Assembly: GCF_014203235.1 (NCBI RefSeq)
Contig: NZ_JACHIN010000001.1
Span: 1,364,001-1,428,000, forward strand
Direction of reading: 5' to 3'
Length of the DNA stretch: 64,000 bases
Source: Nonomuraea endophytica
Lineage (GTDB): Bacteria > Actinomycetota > Actinomycetes > Streptosporangiales > Streptosporangiaceae
In this document: positions 49,590 through 58,586 of the stretch, piece after piece
How positions within the stretch are numbered: the first letter of the stretch is position 1
Layout: every line of letters starts with the position of its first letter
Position numbers and translations under genes: made by a program
Notes under the pieces: model-generated
Databases searched by the model: none
What the model was told of the DNA's origin: nothing
The model's input: the letters and a program-made list of their open reading frames with translations, nothing else

Positions 49590-49630
49590 TCTTCACCCTA
49601 CTTTTCGGCCGGGTGGACCTAGCTCCACCC
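49578..49630. promoter_or_regulatory. Two inverted repeats sharing the half-site GTGGA, probable MocR operators
   Basis: GTGGA-AG-TCCAC (49578-49589) covers the MocR start codon. GGGTGGA-cctagc-TCCACCC (49611-49630) lies 21 bases further up and includes GTGGACCTA, close to the AAAGTGGWCTA core known for PdxR-type MocR proteins. Position and shared half-site suggest autoregulation and control of the divergent oxidoreductase gene. Confidence 0.55.
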
Positions 49631-49685
49631 TGGCGTGCATCTGAGTGCATTCCTGGGGCCGTGCCGTACTTCTAGCGTCATCGAT

Positions 49686-51287
49686 ATGAATGTCACGCGT
49701 CGAGGTTTCATCGGTGGCACGGCCGCCGTGGGCGGCACGGCGATGCTGGCGGACAGCGCGTACGGCGCCGCCGGCGACCACCCGGCCATCGGTCCGGTGA
49801 TCGTCAAGCGTAGCGACCCCCGCTACGACGACCTGGCCGAGCGCCGCACCAACCAGCGCTTCCGCCACGAGCCCGAGTACTTCCACCTGGCCGGCTCCAC
49901 CGAGCAGGTCGTGGCCGCGGTCAACCAGGCGGTACGCGCCGGCCGCCGCGTCACGGTCCGCAGCGGCGGCCACTGCTACGAGAACTTCGTCGGCGACGGC
50001 GCGCAGGTGGTGATCGACCTGTGCGAGATGAAGGAGGTCACCTACGACGAGAAACGGCGGGCCTTCCTGGTCGAGGCGGGTGCGACGCTCATGCAGGCGT
50101 ACCGGACCCTCTACTTCGGCTGGGGCGTCACTCTTCCCGGCGGCCAATGCGGGGGCGTGGCCGCCGGGGGCCACATCGCCGGCGGCGGGTACGGCCCACT
50201 GTCGCGCCGGTTCGGTCTCACCGTCGACTACCTGCACGCCGTCGAGGTGGTCGTCGTCGACGCCTCCGGCCGCGCCCGCGCGGTGGTGGCCACCAGAAAC
50301 CCGTCCGACCCCAACCACGACCTGTGGTGGGCCCACACCGGCGGAGGCGGCGGCAACTTCGGGATCGTCACCCGCTACTGGCTGCGCGACCCGGCGGCCC
50401 GCGGCGACGACCCGGCCAAGCTGCTGCCGAAGCCGCCCGCGAAGGTCGTCTCCGGCGTGGCCGTCTGGTCCTGGGCGGGCATGACCAAGGAGTCCTTCCG
50501 CCGGCTCCTGAGCAACCACGGAACCTGGCATGAGCGCAACAGCTCCCCCGACTCCCCCTACGCCGGGATGTGGGGCTCGCTGATCATCCCCGGCCGCAAG
50601 TCCGGCGACGACCCGGGCGGCATGATCCTGCCCACCCAGATCGCCGGGGACGTGCCCGGCGCCGAGCGCCTGCTGCGCGACTTCTTCGCCGCCATCGGTG
50701 AGGGCGTCACCCCCGAGGCCTTCGTCCCGCCGGTCCTGCACCAGCCCTGGTTCCAGGCGGTCCGCGACCTCTCACTCGGCGCCGAGCAGGAGTCGGGCCG
50801 CTACAAGGCCAAGTCCGCCCACCTCCGCAAGCGGTTCACCGACGCGCAGGCCGACGTCGCCTACGACCACCTCACCGCCTCCGGCCCGGTGGCCGACGGC
50901 GGAATGCTCTGGCTCCTGTCGTACGGCGGGCGGATCAACACCGTCGCCCCCACAGCCACGGCCACCCACGAACGCTCGTCCATCCTGAAGGTCATCCACC
51001 TGGCCGGATGGGCCCCCGAACAGGACGGCAAGGCCCACCTGGAGTGGGTACGCAGCCTGCACAGCAAGACGTTCGCGCAGACCGGAGGCGTACCGGTGCC
51101 CGGCGGCAACTGCGGCGGCGCCTACATCAACTACCCCGACACCGACCACGCGGACCCGCGCTGGAACACCTCGGGCGTCCCCTGGTCCACCCTCTACTAC
51201 GGGGCGAACTACGTCCGCCTCCAGCGGGTCAAGGCCCGCTGGGACCCCCGCGGCGTCTTCCACCACGGCCTGTCCGTGCGCGCCTGA
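49686..51287 (+). CDS. Exported FAD-linked oxidase (berberine-bridge-enzyme type)
   Basis: A 533-residue flavoprotein with a Tat signal (VTRRGFIGGTAAVGGTAML). The FAD_binding_4 domain has the two residues for bicovalent FAD attachment, His in VRSGGHCYENF and Cys in PGGQCGGVAAGGH. A substrate domain and a C-terminal BBE motif with NYPDTDHADPRW and YGANYVRLQRVKARWDPRGVF complete it. It oxidises alcohols, sugars or alkaloid-like compounds using oxygen; substrate unknown. ATG 49686 is chosen over 49635 because the Tat signal starts there. Divergent from MocR. Confidence 0.9.
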   Translation: MNVTRRGFIGGTAAVGGTAMLADSAYGAAGDHPAIGPVIVKRSDPRYDDLAERRTNQRFRHEPEYFHLAGSTEQVVAAVNQAVRAGRRVTVRSGGHCYENFVGDGAQVVIDLCEMKEVTYDEKRRAFLVEAGATLMQAYRTLYFGWGVTLPGGQCGGVAAGGHIAGGGYGPLSRRFGLTVDYLHAVEVVVVDASGRARAVVATRNPSDPNHDLWWAHTGGGGGNFGIVTRYWLRDPAARGDDPAKLLPKPPAKVVSGVAVWSWAGMTKESFRRLLSNHGTWHERNSSPDSPYAGMWGSLIIPGRKSGDDPGGMILPTQIAGDVPGAERLLRDFFAAIGEGVTPEAFVPPVLHQPWFQAVRDLSLGAEQESGRYKAKSAHLRKRFTDAQADVAYDHLTASGPVADGGMLWLLSYGGRINTVAPTATATHERSSILKVIHLAGWAPEQDGKAHLEWVRSLHSKTFAQTGGVPVPGGNCGGAYINYPDTDHADPRWNTSGVPWSTLYYGANYVRLQRVKARWDPRGVFHHGLSVRA

Positions 51288-51296
51288 CGACGCTGT

Positions 51297-51333
51297 GCCC
51301 CGGGAGCGGCTGGCGTGGGCACGTTCCCGGGGC
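51297..51333 (+). terminator. Hairpin after the FAD oxidase
   Basis: GCCCCGGGA and TCCCGGGGC form a 9-bp stem with a 19-base loop, ten bases after the stop codon. No T-run. The remaining bases to 51588 hold no supported gene. A GGTAGGCTTTG string near 51525-51535 could be part of the hydrolase promoter. Confidence 0.5.
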
Positions 51334-51588
51334 GATGGTGGTCTCCGCGTCCACCCGGGGGGCGCCATTCCCGTCGGGCAGGCCGGAGGCCGCGTCCCTG
51401 TTCTTTCAGGACGACTTTTCTCGATAAAGGCTTTTGTGTCATGAACGATCACCAAGATAGCCGGACGATTTCCGGATGCGCCAATGTATTTATCCGACCC
51501 TTCACTGCACCCTTCCCCCTAAAAGGTAGGCTTTGGGGGGTTGAGTGGACACTGTCCTGAACTGGACAAACGCCCGCTCATTGCTTTG

Positions 51589-52542
51589 ATGGTGAGAGTG
51601 GCCCTTCTGAGAAGATCGCTTGCCGCTTTCGCCCTAACCGGCCTCGCCAGCGCCCTCTACCAGAGCTGGCGCTCACATCAGGATCGACTCCGGCACCCGC
51701 CGCCAGGACGCCTCGTGGACGTCGGCGGACGCATGATCCACATGCTGGAGGCCGGTCGCGGCTCCCCCACCGTGGTGATCGTCCCGGCGCTCGGGACGAC
51801 CTCGATCGAGTACGCCCCCCTCCTGCCCGTCCTCGGCCAGGAATCCTCCGCCGTGGTCTTCGACCGCGCCGGCATGGGATGGAGCGACCCCGTCAGGTCG
51901 CCGCTCGCCATGCTGGACGCCGCCGCCGACCTGCGAAAAGCCCTCGCCCTGTCCGGGTACGGCCCGCCGTACGTGCTGGTGGGGCACTCGATGGGCGGCT
52001 ACGTCGTCCGCCTGTTCGCCGCCGCCCACCCCGGCGAGGTGTCCGGAGTCGTGCTCGTGGACTCCAGCCACCACGACCAGGCCCGCCGCTACCCGGGCTA
52101 CCACCTCACCACGATCAGGCGCGCCCTCACCGAGCGCATCACCCCGTACGGCCTGCGCCGCCTCGCCATCGAACTCGGCCTCCTCGACAGCCCCGGTCAC
52201 CTGGAGCTCGGCGACCACCAGCGCCTGACCACGTGGTGGGAGCAGACCCTGCGCGCCCAGATCGGCACCGAGACCGGCCGCCGCGCCCCCACCCTGGGCG
52301 ACATCCCGCTGACGGTGGTGACGTGCAGCGAGTACAACGAGGACAACAGGACGCCCGAGCAGGTCGCCAGCTTCAGCCGCCACTACCGCATCTGGTTCCC
52401 GATGCAGCGGGAGCTGACCGGCCTGTCGACCAGCAGCAGGCACATCGTGGCCGAGAACGCCGGGCATTACGTGCACCGCGCCCGCCCGGACGTGGTCACC
52501 AAGGCGATCCTCGAGCACGTGAAAGGCGCCGGCCCCCTGTGA
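51589..52542 (+). CDS. Alpha/beta hydrolase
   Basis: A 317-residue hydrolase. The N-terminal ~30 residues are hydrophobic and basic (VALLRRSLAAFALTGLASAL), so it is probably membrane-anchored or exported. The alpha/beta fold shows the oxyanion-loop region VIVPALGTTS, the nucleophile elbow VGHSMGGYV (Ser), an acidic residue around VTCSEYNED and the final His in AENAGHYVHRA. Substrate unknown. ATG 51589 (no clear Shine-Dalgarno) was chosen over TTG 51541. Its stop codon lies within a terminator stem. Confidence 0.85.
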   Translation: MVRVALLRRSLAAFALTGLASALYQSWRSHQDRLRHPPPGRLVDVGGRMIHMLEAGRGSPTVVIVPALGTTSIEYAPLLPVLGQESSAVVFDRAGMGWSDPVRSPLAMLDAAADLRKALALSGYGPPYVLVGHSMGGYVVRLFAAAHPGEVSGVVLVDSSHHDQARRYPGYHLTTIRRALTERITPYGLRRLAIELGLLDSPGHLELGDHQRLTTWWEQTLRAQIGTETGRRAPTLGDIPLTVVTCSEYNEDNRTPEQVASFSRHYRIWFPMQRELTGLSTSSRHIVAENAGHYVHRARPDVVTKAILEHVKGAGPL

Positions 52543-52559
52543 GGTCGGGGCCGGCGCCT
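52524..52559. terminator. Perfect 13-bp bidirectional terminator
   Basis: AGGCGCCGGCCCC and GGGGCCGGCGCCT enclose the hydrolase TGA (52540-52542). It separates the convergent hydrolase and copA genes, with 12 bases from the hairpin to the copA stop. Confidence 0.85.
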
Positions 52560-52571
52560 AGAACTGAGAAT

Positions 52572-54791
52572 CTACTTGAAGGCCTTCAGCCGCAGGCTGT
52601 TGGACACCACGAAAACGCTGGAGAAGGCCATCGCCGCACCCGCGATCATGGGGTTGAGCAGGCCCAGCGCGGCCAGGGGCAGCGCCGCCACGTTGTAGGC
52701 GAACGCCCAGAACAGGTTGCCCTTGATGGTCTTCAGCGTCCTGCGTGACAGGCGGATCGCGTCGGCCGCCACCCGCAGGTCGCCGCGGACGAGGGTCAGG
52801 TCGCTGGCCTCGATGGCGGCGTCGGTGCCGGTGCCCATCGACAGCCCGAGGTCGGCCTGGGCGAGCGCGGCGGCGTCGTTGACGCCGTCGCCGACCATCG
52901 CCACGACCTTGCCCTCCTGCTGCAGCCTCTTGACCACGTCGACCTTGTCGGCCGGCAGCACCTCGGCGATGACCTGGTCGATGCCGACCTCGGCGGCGAC
53001 GGTGGCCGCGACGGCCTGGTTGTCGCCGGTGAGCAGCACCGGGGTCAGGCCCAGCGCGCGCAGCCGCTCGATCGCCTCCTTGCTGGTCGGCTTCACGACG
53101 TCGGCCACGACGAGGACCGCGCGGGCCTTGCCGTCCCAGCCGACCGCGACGGCGGTACGGCCGGCGTTCTGCTCGGCCTCCAGTGCCTCGACCAGGTTCG
53201 CGGGCAGGTGCTGCGACCACTCCTCCAGCAGCCTCGGCCGCCCGACCAGGACCGCGTGCCCGTCGACGATGCCCTGCACGCCGAGGCCCTCGACGTTGGC
53301 GAAGTCCTCCACCGTGGCGTCCGACTGGGCGGCCTTGGCGACGGCCTGCGCGATCGGGTGCTCGGAGGCGTGCTCCAGCGCTCCGGCCAGCCTCAGGACC
53401 TCATCGCGGTCCTCGCCCTCGGCCAGGTGCACGTCCGTGAGCGTCATCCTGCCCTCGGTGACGGTGCCGGTCTTGTCCAGGACGATCGTGTCGATCTTCC
53501 GGGTGGACTCCAGCACCTCCGGGCCCTTGATCAGGATGCCCATCTGGGCGCCCCGGCCGGTGCCGACCAGCAGGGCCGTCGGCGTGGCCAGGCCCAGCGC
53601 GCACGGGCAGGCGATGATCAGGACCGCGACCGCCGCGGTGAAGGCGGCACCGGCGCCGTTGCCGGTGCCGAGCCAGTAGCCGAGCGTGCCCACGGCCAGC
53701 GCGATCACGATCGGGACGAAGACGCCCGAGATGCGGTCGGCCAGGCGCTGCACCGCGGCCTTGCCGGTCTGCGCGTCCTCGACGAGCTTGGCCATCTGCG
53801 ACAGCTGCGTGTCGGCGCCGACCCGGGTGGCCCGCACGATCAGCCGGCCGCCGGCGTTGACGGTGGCGCCGGTGACGGGGTCGCCGGGCCGTACCTCCAC
53901 CGGGACGGACTCGCCGGTCAGCATGGAGGCGTCTACCGCCGAGCTGCCTTCCTGGATCACGCCGTCGGTGGCGATCTTCTCGCCGGGCCGTACGACGAAG
54001 GTGTCGCCGACCGCGAGCTGGTCGGTGGGGATGCGGCGGCCGTCGGCGAGCTCCACGTCCTTGGCGCCGAGCTCCAGCAGCGCGCGCAGGGCGGCGCCCG
54101 CGCGGCGCTTGGAGCGCGACTCGAAGTAGCGGCCCGCCAGGATGAACGCGGTCACGCCCGCGGCGGCCTCAAGGTAGATGTTGCCCGAGCCGTCGGTGCG
54201 CTCGATCGAGAACTCGAACGGGTGCGTCATCCCCGGCACACCCGCGGTGCCGAGGAACAGCGCCCAGACCGACCAGAGGAACGCGGCGATCGTTCCGATG
54301 GAAACAAGCGTGTCCATGGTGGCGGCGCCGTGGCGCAGGTTGGTCCAGGCGGCCTTGTGGAACGGCCAGCCCGCGTAGACCACGACCGGCGCGGCCAGTG
54401 TCAGCGACAACCACTGCCAGTACTCGATCTGCAGCGCCGGGACCATCGCCATCGCGATCACCGGGATGCCGAGGACGAGCGAGGTGATGAGCCGGTTGCG
54501 CAGCGGCCTGAGCTCGTCGTCCTCTTCCTCGGCGGCGCCCGCCTCGGCCTTCTCGGCCTTCGGCAGCGCCGCGGTGTACCCGGCCGACTCGACCGTCGCG
54601 ATCAGCTGCTCCGGGTCCAGACCTTCAGGAAAGGTGACCTTCGCCTTCTCCGTCGCGTAGTTGACCGTCGCGGTCACGCCGTCCATCTTGTTCAGCTTGC
54701 GCTCGATGCGGTTGGCGCAGGACGCGCAGGTCATGCCGCCGATAGATAGCTCGACGGCGCCCTGGGGCTGGTCGTCGGTGAGGGAGGACAT
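52572..54791 (-). CDS. copA: Copper-exporting P1B-type ATPase
   Basis: A 739-residue P-type ATPase that pumps Cu(I) out of the cytoplasm. One N-terminal metal-binding domain has GMTCASC (near 18-24), followed by eight membrane helices. Other motifs are the actuator TGES, the membrane site ACPCALG (CPC), the phosphorylation site DKTGT, SEHP in the nucleotide domain and [13 protein letters not shown] 54791 is chosen because AAGGAG lies five bases before it; a GTG is at 54794. Third gene of the copZ-exported protein-copA operon. Confidence 0.95.
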   Translation of the reverse strand: MSSLTDDQPQGAVELSIGGMTCASCANRIERKLNKMDGVTATVNYATEKAKVTFPEGLDPEQLIATVESAGYTAALPKAEKAEAGAAEEEDDELRPLRNRLITSLVLGIPVIAMAMVPALQIEYWQWLSLTLAAPVVVYAGWPFHKAAWTNLRHGAATMDTLVSIGTIAAFLWSVWALFLGTAGVPGMTHPFEFSIERTDGSGNIYLEAAAGVTAFILAGRYFESRSKRRAGAALRALLELGAKDVELADGRRIPTDQLAVGDTFVVRPGEKIATDGVIQEGSSAVDASMLTGESVPVEVRPGDPVTGATVNAGGRLIVRATRVGADTQLSQMAKLVEDAQTGKAAVQRLADRISGVFVPIVIALAVGTLGYWLGTGNGAGAAFTAAVAVLIIACPCALGLATPTALLVGTGRGAQMGILIKGPEVLESTRKIDTIVLDKTGTVTEGRMTLTDVHLAEGEDRDEVLRLAGALEHASEHPIAQAVAKAAQSDATVEDFANVEGLGVQGIVDGHAVLVGRPRLLEEWSQHLPANLVEALEAEQNAGRTAVAVGWDGKARAVLVVADVVKPTSKEAIERLRALGLTPVLLTGDNQAVAATVAAEVGIDQVIAEVLPADKVDVVKRLQQEGKVVAMVGDGVNDAAALAQADLGLSMGTGTDAAIEASDLTLVRGDLRVAADAIRLSRRTLKTIKGNLFWAFAYNVAALPLAALGLLNPMIAGAAMAFSSVFVVSNSLRLKAFK

Positions 54792-54821
54792 CACCTCTCC
54801 TTTCTGTGCGTCGCGTCCTGC

Positions 54822-55778
54822 TCAGTGGCCGTGCGGGGTGGAGTCGTGGTCGTTCTTGGCGGTCGGTTTGGCCGTCGGCTTGGCCGTCGTGCCCTCGCCG
54901 GCCTTCGCGGTGAAGTCAGCGGTGTGTACGGCTCCGCCGTGCTGGAAGTCCAGGAACAGACGGTAGTCGCCGCCGCTGGGTGCCTCGGCGTAGAACGTGA
55001 TGCCCGGACCCGGCTGGGTCTTGCCGTCGCCCGGTGCGCCGTCGGGGTGCACGTGCAGATAGGCCAGGTCGCCGGCGCGCAGGGCCACGAGGTGTCCATA
55101 TGCCCCTAGATACGGCTGCAGGTCGGTGACCGGCTTGCCGTCCTTGCTGACGTTCAGCGTGAGCTTGCTCGACTGGCCGGGGACCAGGTCTCCGTCGAGC
55201 GTCACCGTGTAGCCGTCGACCTCGGAGGTGCGGCTGACCGCCTTCAGCGGCTTGGGCTGGAAGTCGCCCGCGACCTGGATGTCGGCGCCGAGCGTCAGGG
55301 CCTGGCCGCCGGTCGGGGTGAAGTCGGCGAACGCGCGGAAGGTTCCGGCCGCCGGGAAGGCGATCTTGACCGACCAGGTGCCGTCGGCGCTCATCTCGGG
55401 GTGGACGTGCTGGAAGCTGGACAGATCACGGGAGACGACGATGAAGTGCAGCTTCTTGTCGTGTTCGACCTGGTAGTCGGTCACCGGCTTGCCGCTGGGG
55501 CCCGTCACGGTGAACTGGAAGTCGGTGGGCGCACCGGCCTTGGCGGCGGTGAGCGGGTTGAGTGTGTAGCCGTTCTGCGACACTTGGAGCCCCCCGGGGG
55601 TATCACTGTCCTTCTGAGCCGTCGTTGGCTGCTTGGACATTTGCGACATGTCATGAGTTGCGGTGGCTGGTTTCTGCGGGGTGGCCTGGGGGCCGACCAG
55701 GTTGCCGACGCCCCAGGTCCCGCCGAAGACGACCGCAAGGCCGAGCACATATGTCCCGAGCTTCGCGGCGGTGTTCAC
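54822..55778 (-). CDS. Exported His/Met-rich protein of the copper operon
   Basis: A 318-residue protein with an N-terminal signal anchor (AAKLGTYVLGLAVVFGGTWG). A Met/His-containing segment HDMSQM follows, then two related beta-rich halves, each with an HVHP motif (FQHVHPEMSADG and YLHVHPDGAPGD). A Lys/Thr-rich tail ends in HDSTPHGH. I see no Cys for lipidation. The motifs suggest extracytoplasmic copper binding between the chaperone and pump functions, but the family has no name I can give. GTG start overlaps the copZ stop (GTGA); the copA start is 31 bases downstream. Confidence 0.8.
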   Translation of the reverse strand: MNTAAKLGTYVLGLAVVFGGTWGVGNLVGPQATPQKPATATHDMSQMSKQPTTAQKDSDTPGGLQVSQNGYTLNPLTAAKAGAPTDFQFTVTGPSGKPVTDYQVEHDKKLHFIVVSRDLSSFQHVHPEMSADGTWSVKIAFPAAGTFRAFADFTPTGGQALTLGADIQVAGDFQPKPLKAVSRTSEVDGYTVTLDGDLVPGQSSKLTLNVSKDGKPVTDLQPYLGAYGHLVALRAGDLAYLHVHPDGAPGDGKTQPGPGITFYAEAPSGGDYRLFLDFQHGGAVHTADFTAKAGEGTTAKPTAKPTAKNDHDSTPHGH

Positions 55779-55984
55779 TTCGTCACCAGCTCATATCCGG
55801 CCTCTTCGACGGCCGAGCGGATGTCCGCGGCGTCGATCGGGCTCACGCTCTCCACGGTCAGCAGGCCACTGGCCAGGTCAACCTCCACGGAGGAGACTCC
55901 CGCGACCTCGCTGACCTCTTCCTTGACGGAGCTGACGCAGTGGCCGCAGGTCATGCCCTTGACGGTGTAGGTGGCGCTGGTCAT
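55775..55984 (-). CDS. copZ: CopZ-type copper chaperone (HMA domain)
   Basis: A 69-residue single heavy-metal-associated domain with the Cu(I) site GMTCGHC near residue 10 and the typical fold (VEVDLASGLLTVES). It would deliver Cu(I) to the N-terminal domain of CopA. ATG 55984 has AAGGAG seven bases before it, and a longer frame to 56026 is not used. First gene of the operon, with a CsoR-like operator 45 bases upstream. Confidence 0.94.
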   Translation of the reverse strand: MTSATYTVKGMTCGHCVSSVKEEVSEVAGVSSVEVDLASGLLTVESVSPIDAADIRSAVEEAGYELVTK

Positions 55985-56028
55985 GTCGATCTCCTTAACT
56001 GTTCTGTCTGCCTCCGAGTGTAACACCG

Positions 56029-56043
56029 TACCCCCCTAGGGTA
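56029..56043. promoter_or_regulatory. CsoR-like operator before copZ
   Basis: TACCC-cccta-GGGTA with the central CCCTAGGG palindrome. It lies between a plausible -10 (TACACT on the minus strand, 56022-56017) and the -35 region. The G/C-tract palindrome flanked by TA matches CsoR sites of copper operons. No csoR gene is in the window. Confidence 0.7.
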
Positions 56044-56051
56044 TTTCGGAG

Positions 56052-57416
56052 CTACACGGAAACCGTGTCCAGATCCTGTACGGCCGCGCGCGGCGGACGC
56101 ATGAGCACCACGCTCAGCAGCGCGCCGAGACCCGCCACCACCGCGGCCCCGATGAAGGCGCCCTGGAAGCCGTCGATCAGCTCGTCCTGCGACGTCGCGA
56201 TGGCCGTCATGACGGCGAGTCCCACGGCGGAGCCCACCTGGTAAGTGGTGTTCACGATGCCCGAGGCCAGCCCGGCCTCCTCCGGCTTGGCGCCGGACAT
56301 CGCCGAGATCATGGCCGGGATGTACGCCAGCGACATGCCCACGGCCGCGATCAGGCTGGCCGGCAGCACGTCCGCCGCGAACGACCCGTCCGGCCGCGCG
56401 AACGACAGCCCCGCCACACCCGCGGCCAGCACCGCCAGCCCGAGCACGATGAGCGGCTTGGCACCGAACCGGCCGAGCAGCCTGGCCGTGATGCCGATCA
56501 TGAAGATCATGACCGCGACCGTCATCGGCAGCAGCGCCGCGCCGCTGGCGAACGCGCCGTAGCCGAGGGTCTGCTGCAGGTAGAGGTTCAGGAAGTACCA
56601 CATCGGGATCCATGCCGCGCCGAGCAGCGCCATGGCCAGGTTGGCGGTGGCCAGGCCGGGCGTACGCCAGATCGACAGCGGCATCAGCGGCTGCTTGACC
56701 ATGCGCTGCACGATCAGGAACAGCACCAGCAACGCCGCGCCCGCCGCTCCGGCGATCAGGTTCTCCGCCACGATCGCGTACACGATCAGCGCCAGGCCGG
56801 CGGTGACCGAGATCGCGCCCACGACGTCCACCGAGCCACGCCTGCCCTTGACCGCGGGGAGCAGACCGGTGGCCGCCAGCGTGGCCAGGCCGATCGGGAT
56901 GTAGACGATGAAGACCCACGGCCAGCTCAGGTACTCGGTGATGACGCCGCCCAGGAAGACTCCGGCGGTGCCGCCCGCTGGGGCGGCTGCGCCGTACAGG
57001 GCCATGGCCTTGCCGAGCTCCTTCTGGTTGTGCCCGAAGAGCATCATGAGCAGCGTCATCGCGGCGGGCGCGATGAGCGCCCCGCCCACTCCCTGTACGG
57101 CGCGGCCGAGCACCTCGACCCACGCCGTGCTCGCGGCGGCGGCCAGCACCGAGCCGGCGATCAGGATGATCCAGCCGGTGGTGAAGACCTTGCGCGCGCC
57201 CAGCAGGTCGGACAGCCGGCCGCCGAGCAGGAGCAGACCGCCGAACGCGATCACGTAGGCGTTGAAGACCCACTGGAGCCCGCCCGGGGTGAACCCCAGC
57301 TGCCGCTGCATCTCGGGGAGCGCCACGCCGATGATGGACGTGTCCATGATCACCATGAACTGCGCGGTCGCGAGCACGAGGAGCGCCCACCACCGCCTGG
57401 GATTTTCGGTAGCCAC
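56052..57416 (-). CDS. MFS drug/metal exporter, DHA2 (EmrB/QacA) type
   Basis: A 454-residue major-facilitator transporter with about 14 helices. Motif C-like and A-like strings are seen (GGRLSDLLGARKV after helix 2, GVGGALIAPAAMTL, AGGTAGVFLGG). The DHA2 family expels drugs and dyes by proton antiport. GTG 57416 is preferred because AAGGAG lies seven bases before it; ATG 57422 is only one base from AAGGAG. Two CsoR-like palindromes upstream imply copper-induced expression, unusual for this family. It may export a copper chelate or a copper-linked toxicant. Confidence 0.88.
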   Translation of the reverse strand: MATENPRRWWALLVLATAQFMVIMDTSIIGVALPEMQRQLGFTPGGLQWVFNAYVIAFGGLLLLGGRLSDLLGARKVFTTGWIILIAGSVLAAAASTAWVEVLGRAVQGVGGALIAPAAMTLLMMLFGHNQKELGKAMALYGAAAPAGGTAGVFLGGVITEYLSWPWVFIVYIPIGLATLAATGLLPAVKGRRGSVDVVGAISVTAGLALIVYAIVAENLIAGAAGAALLVLFLIVQRMVKQPLMPLSIWRTPGLATANLAMALLGAAWIPMWYFLNLYLQQTLGYGAFASGAALLPMTVAVMIFMIGITARLLGRFGAKPLIVLGLAVLAAGVAGLSFARPDGSFAADVLPASLIAAVGMSLAYIPAMISAMSGAKPEEAGLASGIVNTTYQVGSAVGLAVMTAIATSQDELIDGFQGAFIGAAVVAGLGALLSVVLMRPPRAAVQDLDTVSV

Positions 57417-57436
57417 TGCCATTCTCCTTTGCACTT

Positions 57437-57453
57437 ATACCCCCGTGGGGTAT
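57437..57453. promoter_or_regulatory. CsoR-like operator 1 before the MFS gene
   Basis: ATACCCC-CGT-GGGGTAT, perfect 7-base arms, 21 bases upstream of the chosen start codon. Same G/C-tract type as the copZ operator. Confidence 0.75.
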
Positions 57454-57474
57454 CTCGACGGCGAGGAGCGTAAC

Positions 57475-57491
57475 ATACCCCCTAGGGGTTT
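57475..57491. promoter_or_regulatory. CsoR-like operator 2 before the MFS gene
   Basis: ATACCCC-CTA-GGGGTTT, arms matching 6 of 7, centred 38 bases from the first site. The centre ACCCCCTAGGGGT is fully symmetric. Confidence 0.7.
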
Positions 57492-57620
57492 GTCCACTTG
57501 CCTGATTCGTGAGGTTCATGGGTGCTCGACAGCGGGAGTACGGCCATCCCTTGCTAGGCTGCATCCAACCGTTGGGTCTCACCCCGGCAGGTGAGACCGT
57601 CGAAGAAGTGGGGTCACACC

Positions 57621-57740
57621 GTGAAGAAGCTGATCGTTCTGGCGCTGATCGCCCTTGGGGGGTTGCTGATCTGGCGTAAGGTGCAGGCCGACCGCGCCGA
57701 GCTCGACCTCTGGACCGAGGCGACCGGCAGCGAGAACTAA
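57621..57740 (+). CDS. DLW-39 family small protein
   Basis: A 39-residue actinobacterial protein: a basic start MKKLIVLALIALGGLLIW forms one membrane helix, followed by ADRAELDLWTEAT with the DLW motif that names the family. The length is exactly 39. Function unknown. It is usually found near tRNA-Ala/tRNA-Ile and gyrA close to oriC. It begins with GTG and is preceded by a hairpin GGTCTCACC/GGTGAGACC (57575-57598). Confidence 0.9.
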   Translation: MKKLIVLALIALGGLLIWRKVQADRAELDLWTEATGSEN

Positions 57741-57756
57741 CCGACCTGGCGAGGCG

Positions 57757-58488
57757 ATGAGCGACGTCGTCGTCCCCATCAAGCTGGCGTGCATCGACCT
57801 CGCCGGCACAACGATCGGTGACATCGCCATGGTCGAGCGTGCGTTCGCCGAAGCGATCGCAACTCAGGGCATCGTCCCCGGGACCGGGGCCTATGCGCGT
57901 GCCATGGTTCACGTGCACCGGTCCCGGGGATGTCCCAAGATCGAGGTCTTCCGCGGGATCTTCCCCGGCAACGAGGCCCAGGCACAAGCGGCGAACCTGA
58001 CGTTCGAACGCTCCTATCAGGGTGCCCTGGACCGCGCCGGACTCGTCCCGATTCCCGGCGTGCTGGAGACGCTCGACAAGTTGCGCGGCTCCGGCGTGCA
58101 ACTCGCCCTGATCACCGGCTTCAGCCGGGCCACCTTAGGCCGGGTGCTTGGCGTGCTCGGCTGGCACGACCGGGTCGACCTGGCCATCTGCCCCGAGGAC
58201 GCCGGGGGACGTGGACGGCCTTGGCCGGACATGGTGCTGCATGCCGTTCTTCGGTTGGGCATCGAGGACGTCCGGCAGGTCGCCGTGGTCGGAGACGCCG
58301 AGAGCGACATGCTGTGCGGACGGCGGGCCGGGGCCTCGGTGGTGGCCGGCGTCATGACCGGAGTACACAGCCGGGAACGCCTCCTCAAGGGCGGCGCCAC
58401 CCACATCCTGGACTCAATCGCCGACCTTCCCGATTTGATCTTGAGCGAAGACTTGGGGACGCACCAGGTAACCGCTGCGGGCCGGTAA
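57757..58488 (+). CDS. Phosphonatase-like HAD-superfamily hydrolase
   Basis: A 243-residue HAD hydrolase. Motif I is ACIDLAGTTIGD (nucleophile Asp with the DxAGTT variant typical of phosphonoacetaldehyde hydrolases). Motif II is ALITGFSR, then the Lys/Arg region GGRGRPWPDM, and motif III/IV is VAVVGDAESDMLCGRRAGA. The G-R-P-x-P-D loop supports the phosphonatase-like subgroup. The cap region (MVHVHRSRGCPKIEVFR) lacks an obvious Schiff-base Lys assignment by eye. No phosphonate genes are adjacent, so the substrate is uncertain. Confidence 0.85.
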   Translation: MSDVVVPIKLACIDLAGTTIGDIAMVERAFAEAIATQGIVPGTGAYARAMVHVHRSRGCPKIEVFRGIFPGNEAQAQAANLTFERSYQGALDRAGLVPIPGVLETLDKLRGSGVQLALITGFSRATLGRVLGVLGWHDRVDLAICPEDAGGRGRPWPDMVLHAVLRLGIEDVRQVAVVGDAESDMLCGRRAGASVVAGVMTGVHSRERLLKGGATHILDSIADLPDLILSEDLGTHQVTAAGR

Positions 58489-58503
58489 GCTAGTGCGTCG
58501 TAG

Positions 58504-58576
58504 GGGGCCTTAGCTCAGCTGGCAGAGCGCCTGCTTTGCAAGCAGGATGTCAGGAGTTCGAATCTCCTAGGCTCCA
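58504..58576 (+). tRNA. tRNA-Ala (anticodon TGC)
   Basis: The acceptor stem GGGGCCT pairs with AGGCTCC, discriminator A. The anticodon arm CCTGC-TTTGCAA-GCAGG gives TGC, and the T-arm GGAGTTCGAATCTCC is canonical. CCA is not encoded. It follows the HAD gene by 15 bases. Confidence 0.96.
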
Positions 58577-58586
58577 CCTGCATGGA

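Noticed and set aside
58504..58576. Integrated element with tRNA-Ala as attachment site
   Set aside because: No repeat of the tRNA 3' end is visible downstream and no integrase gene is present to 64000.
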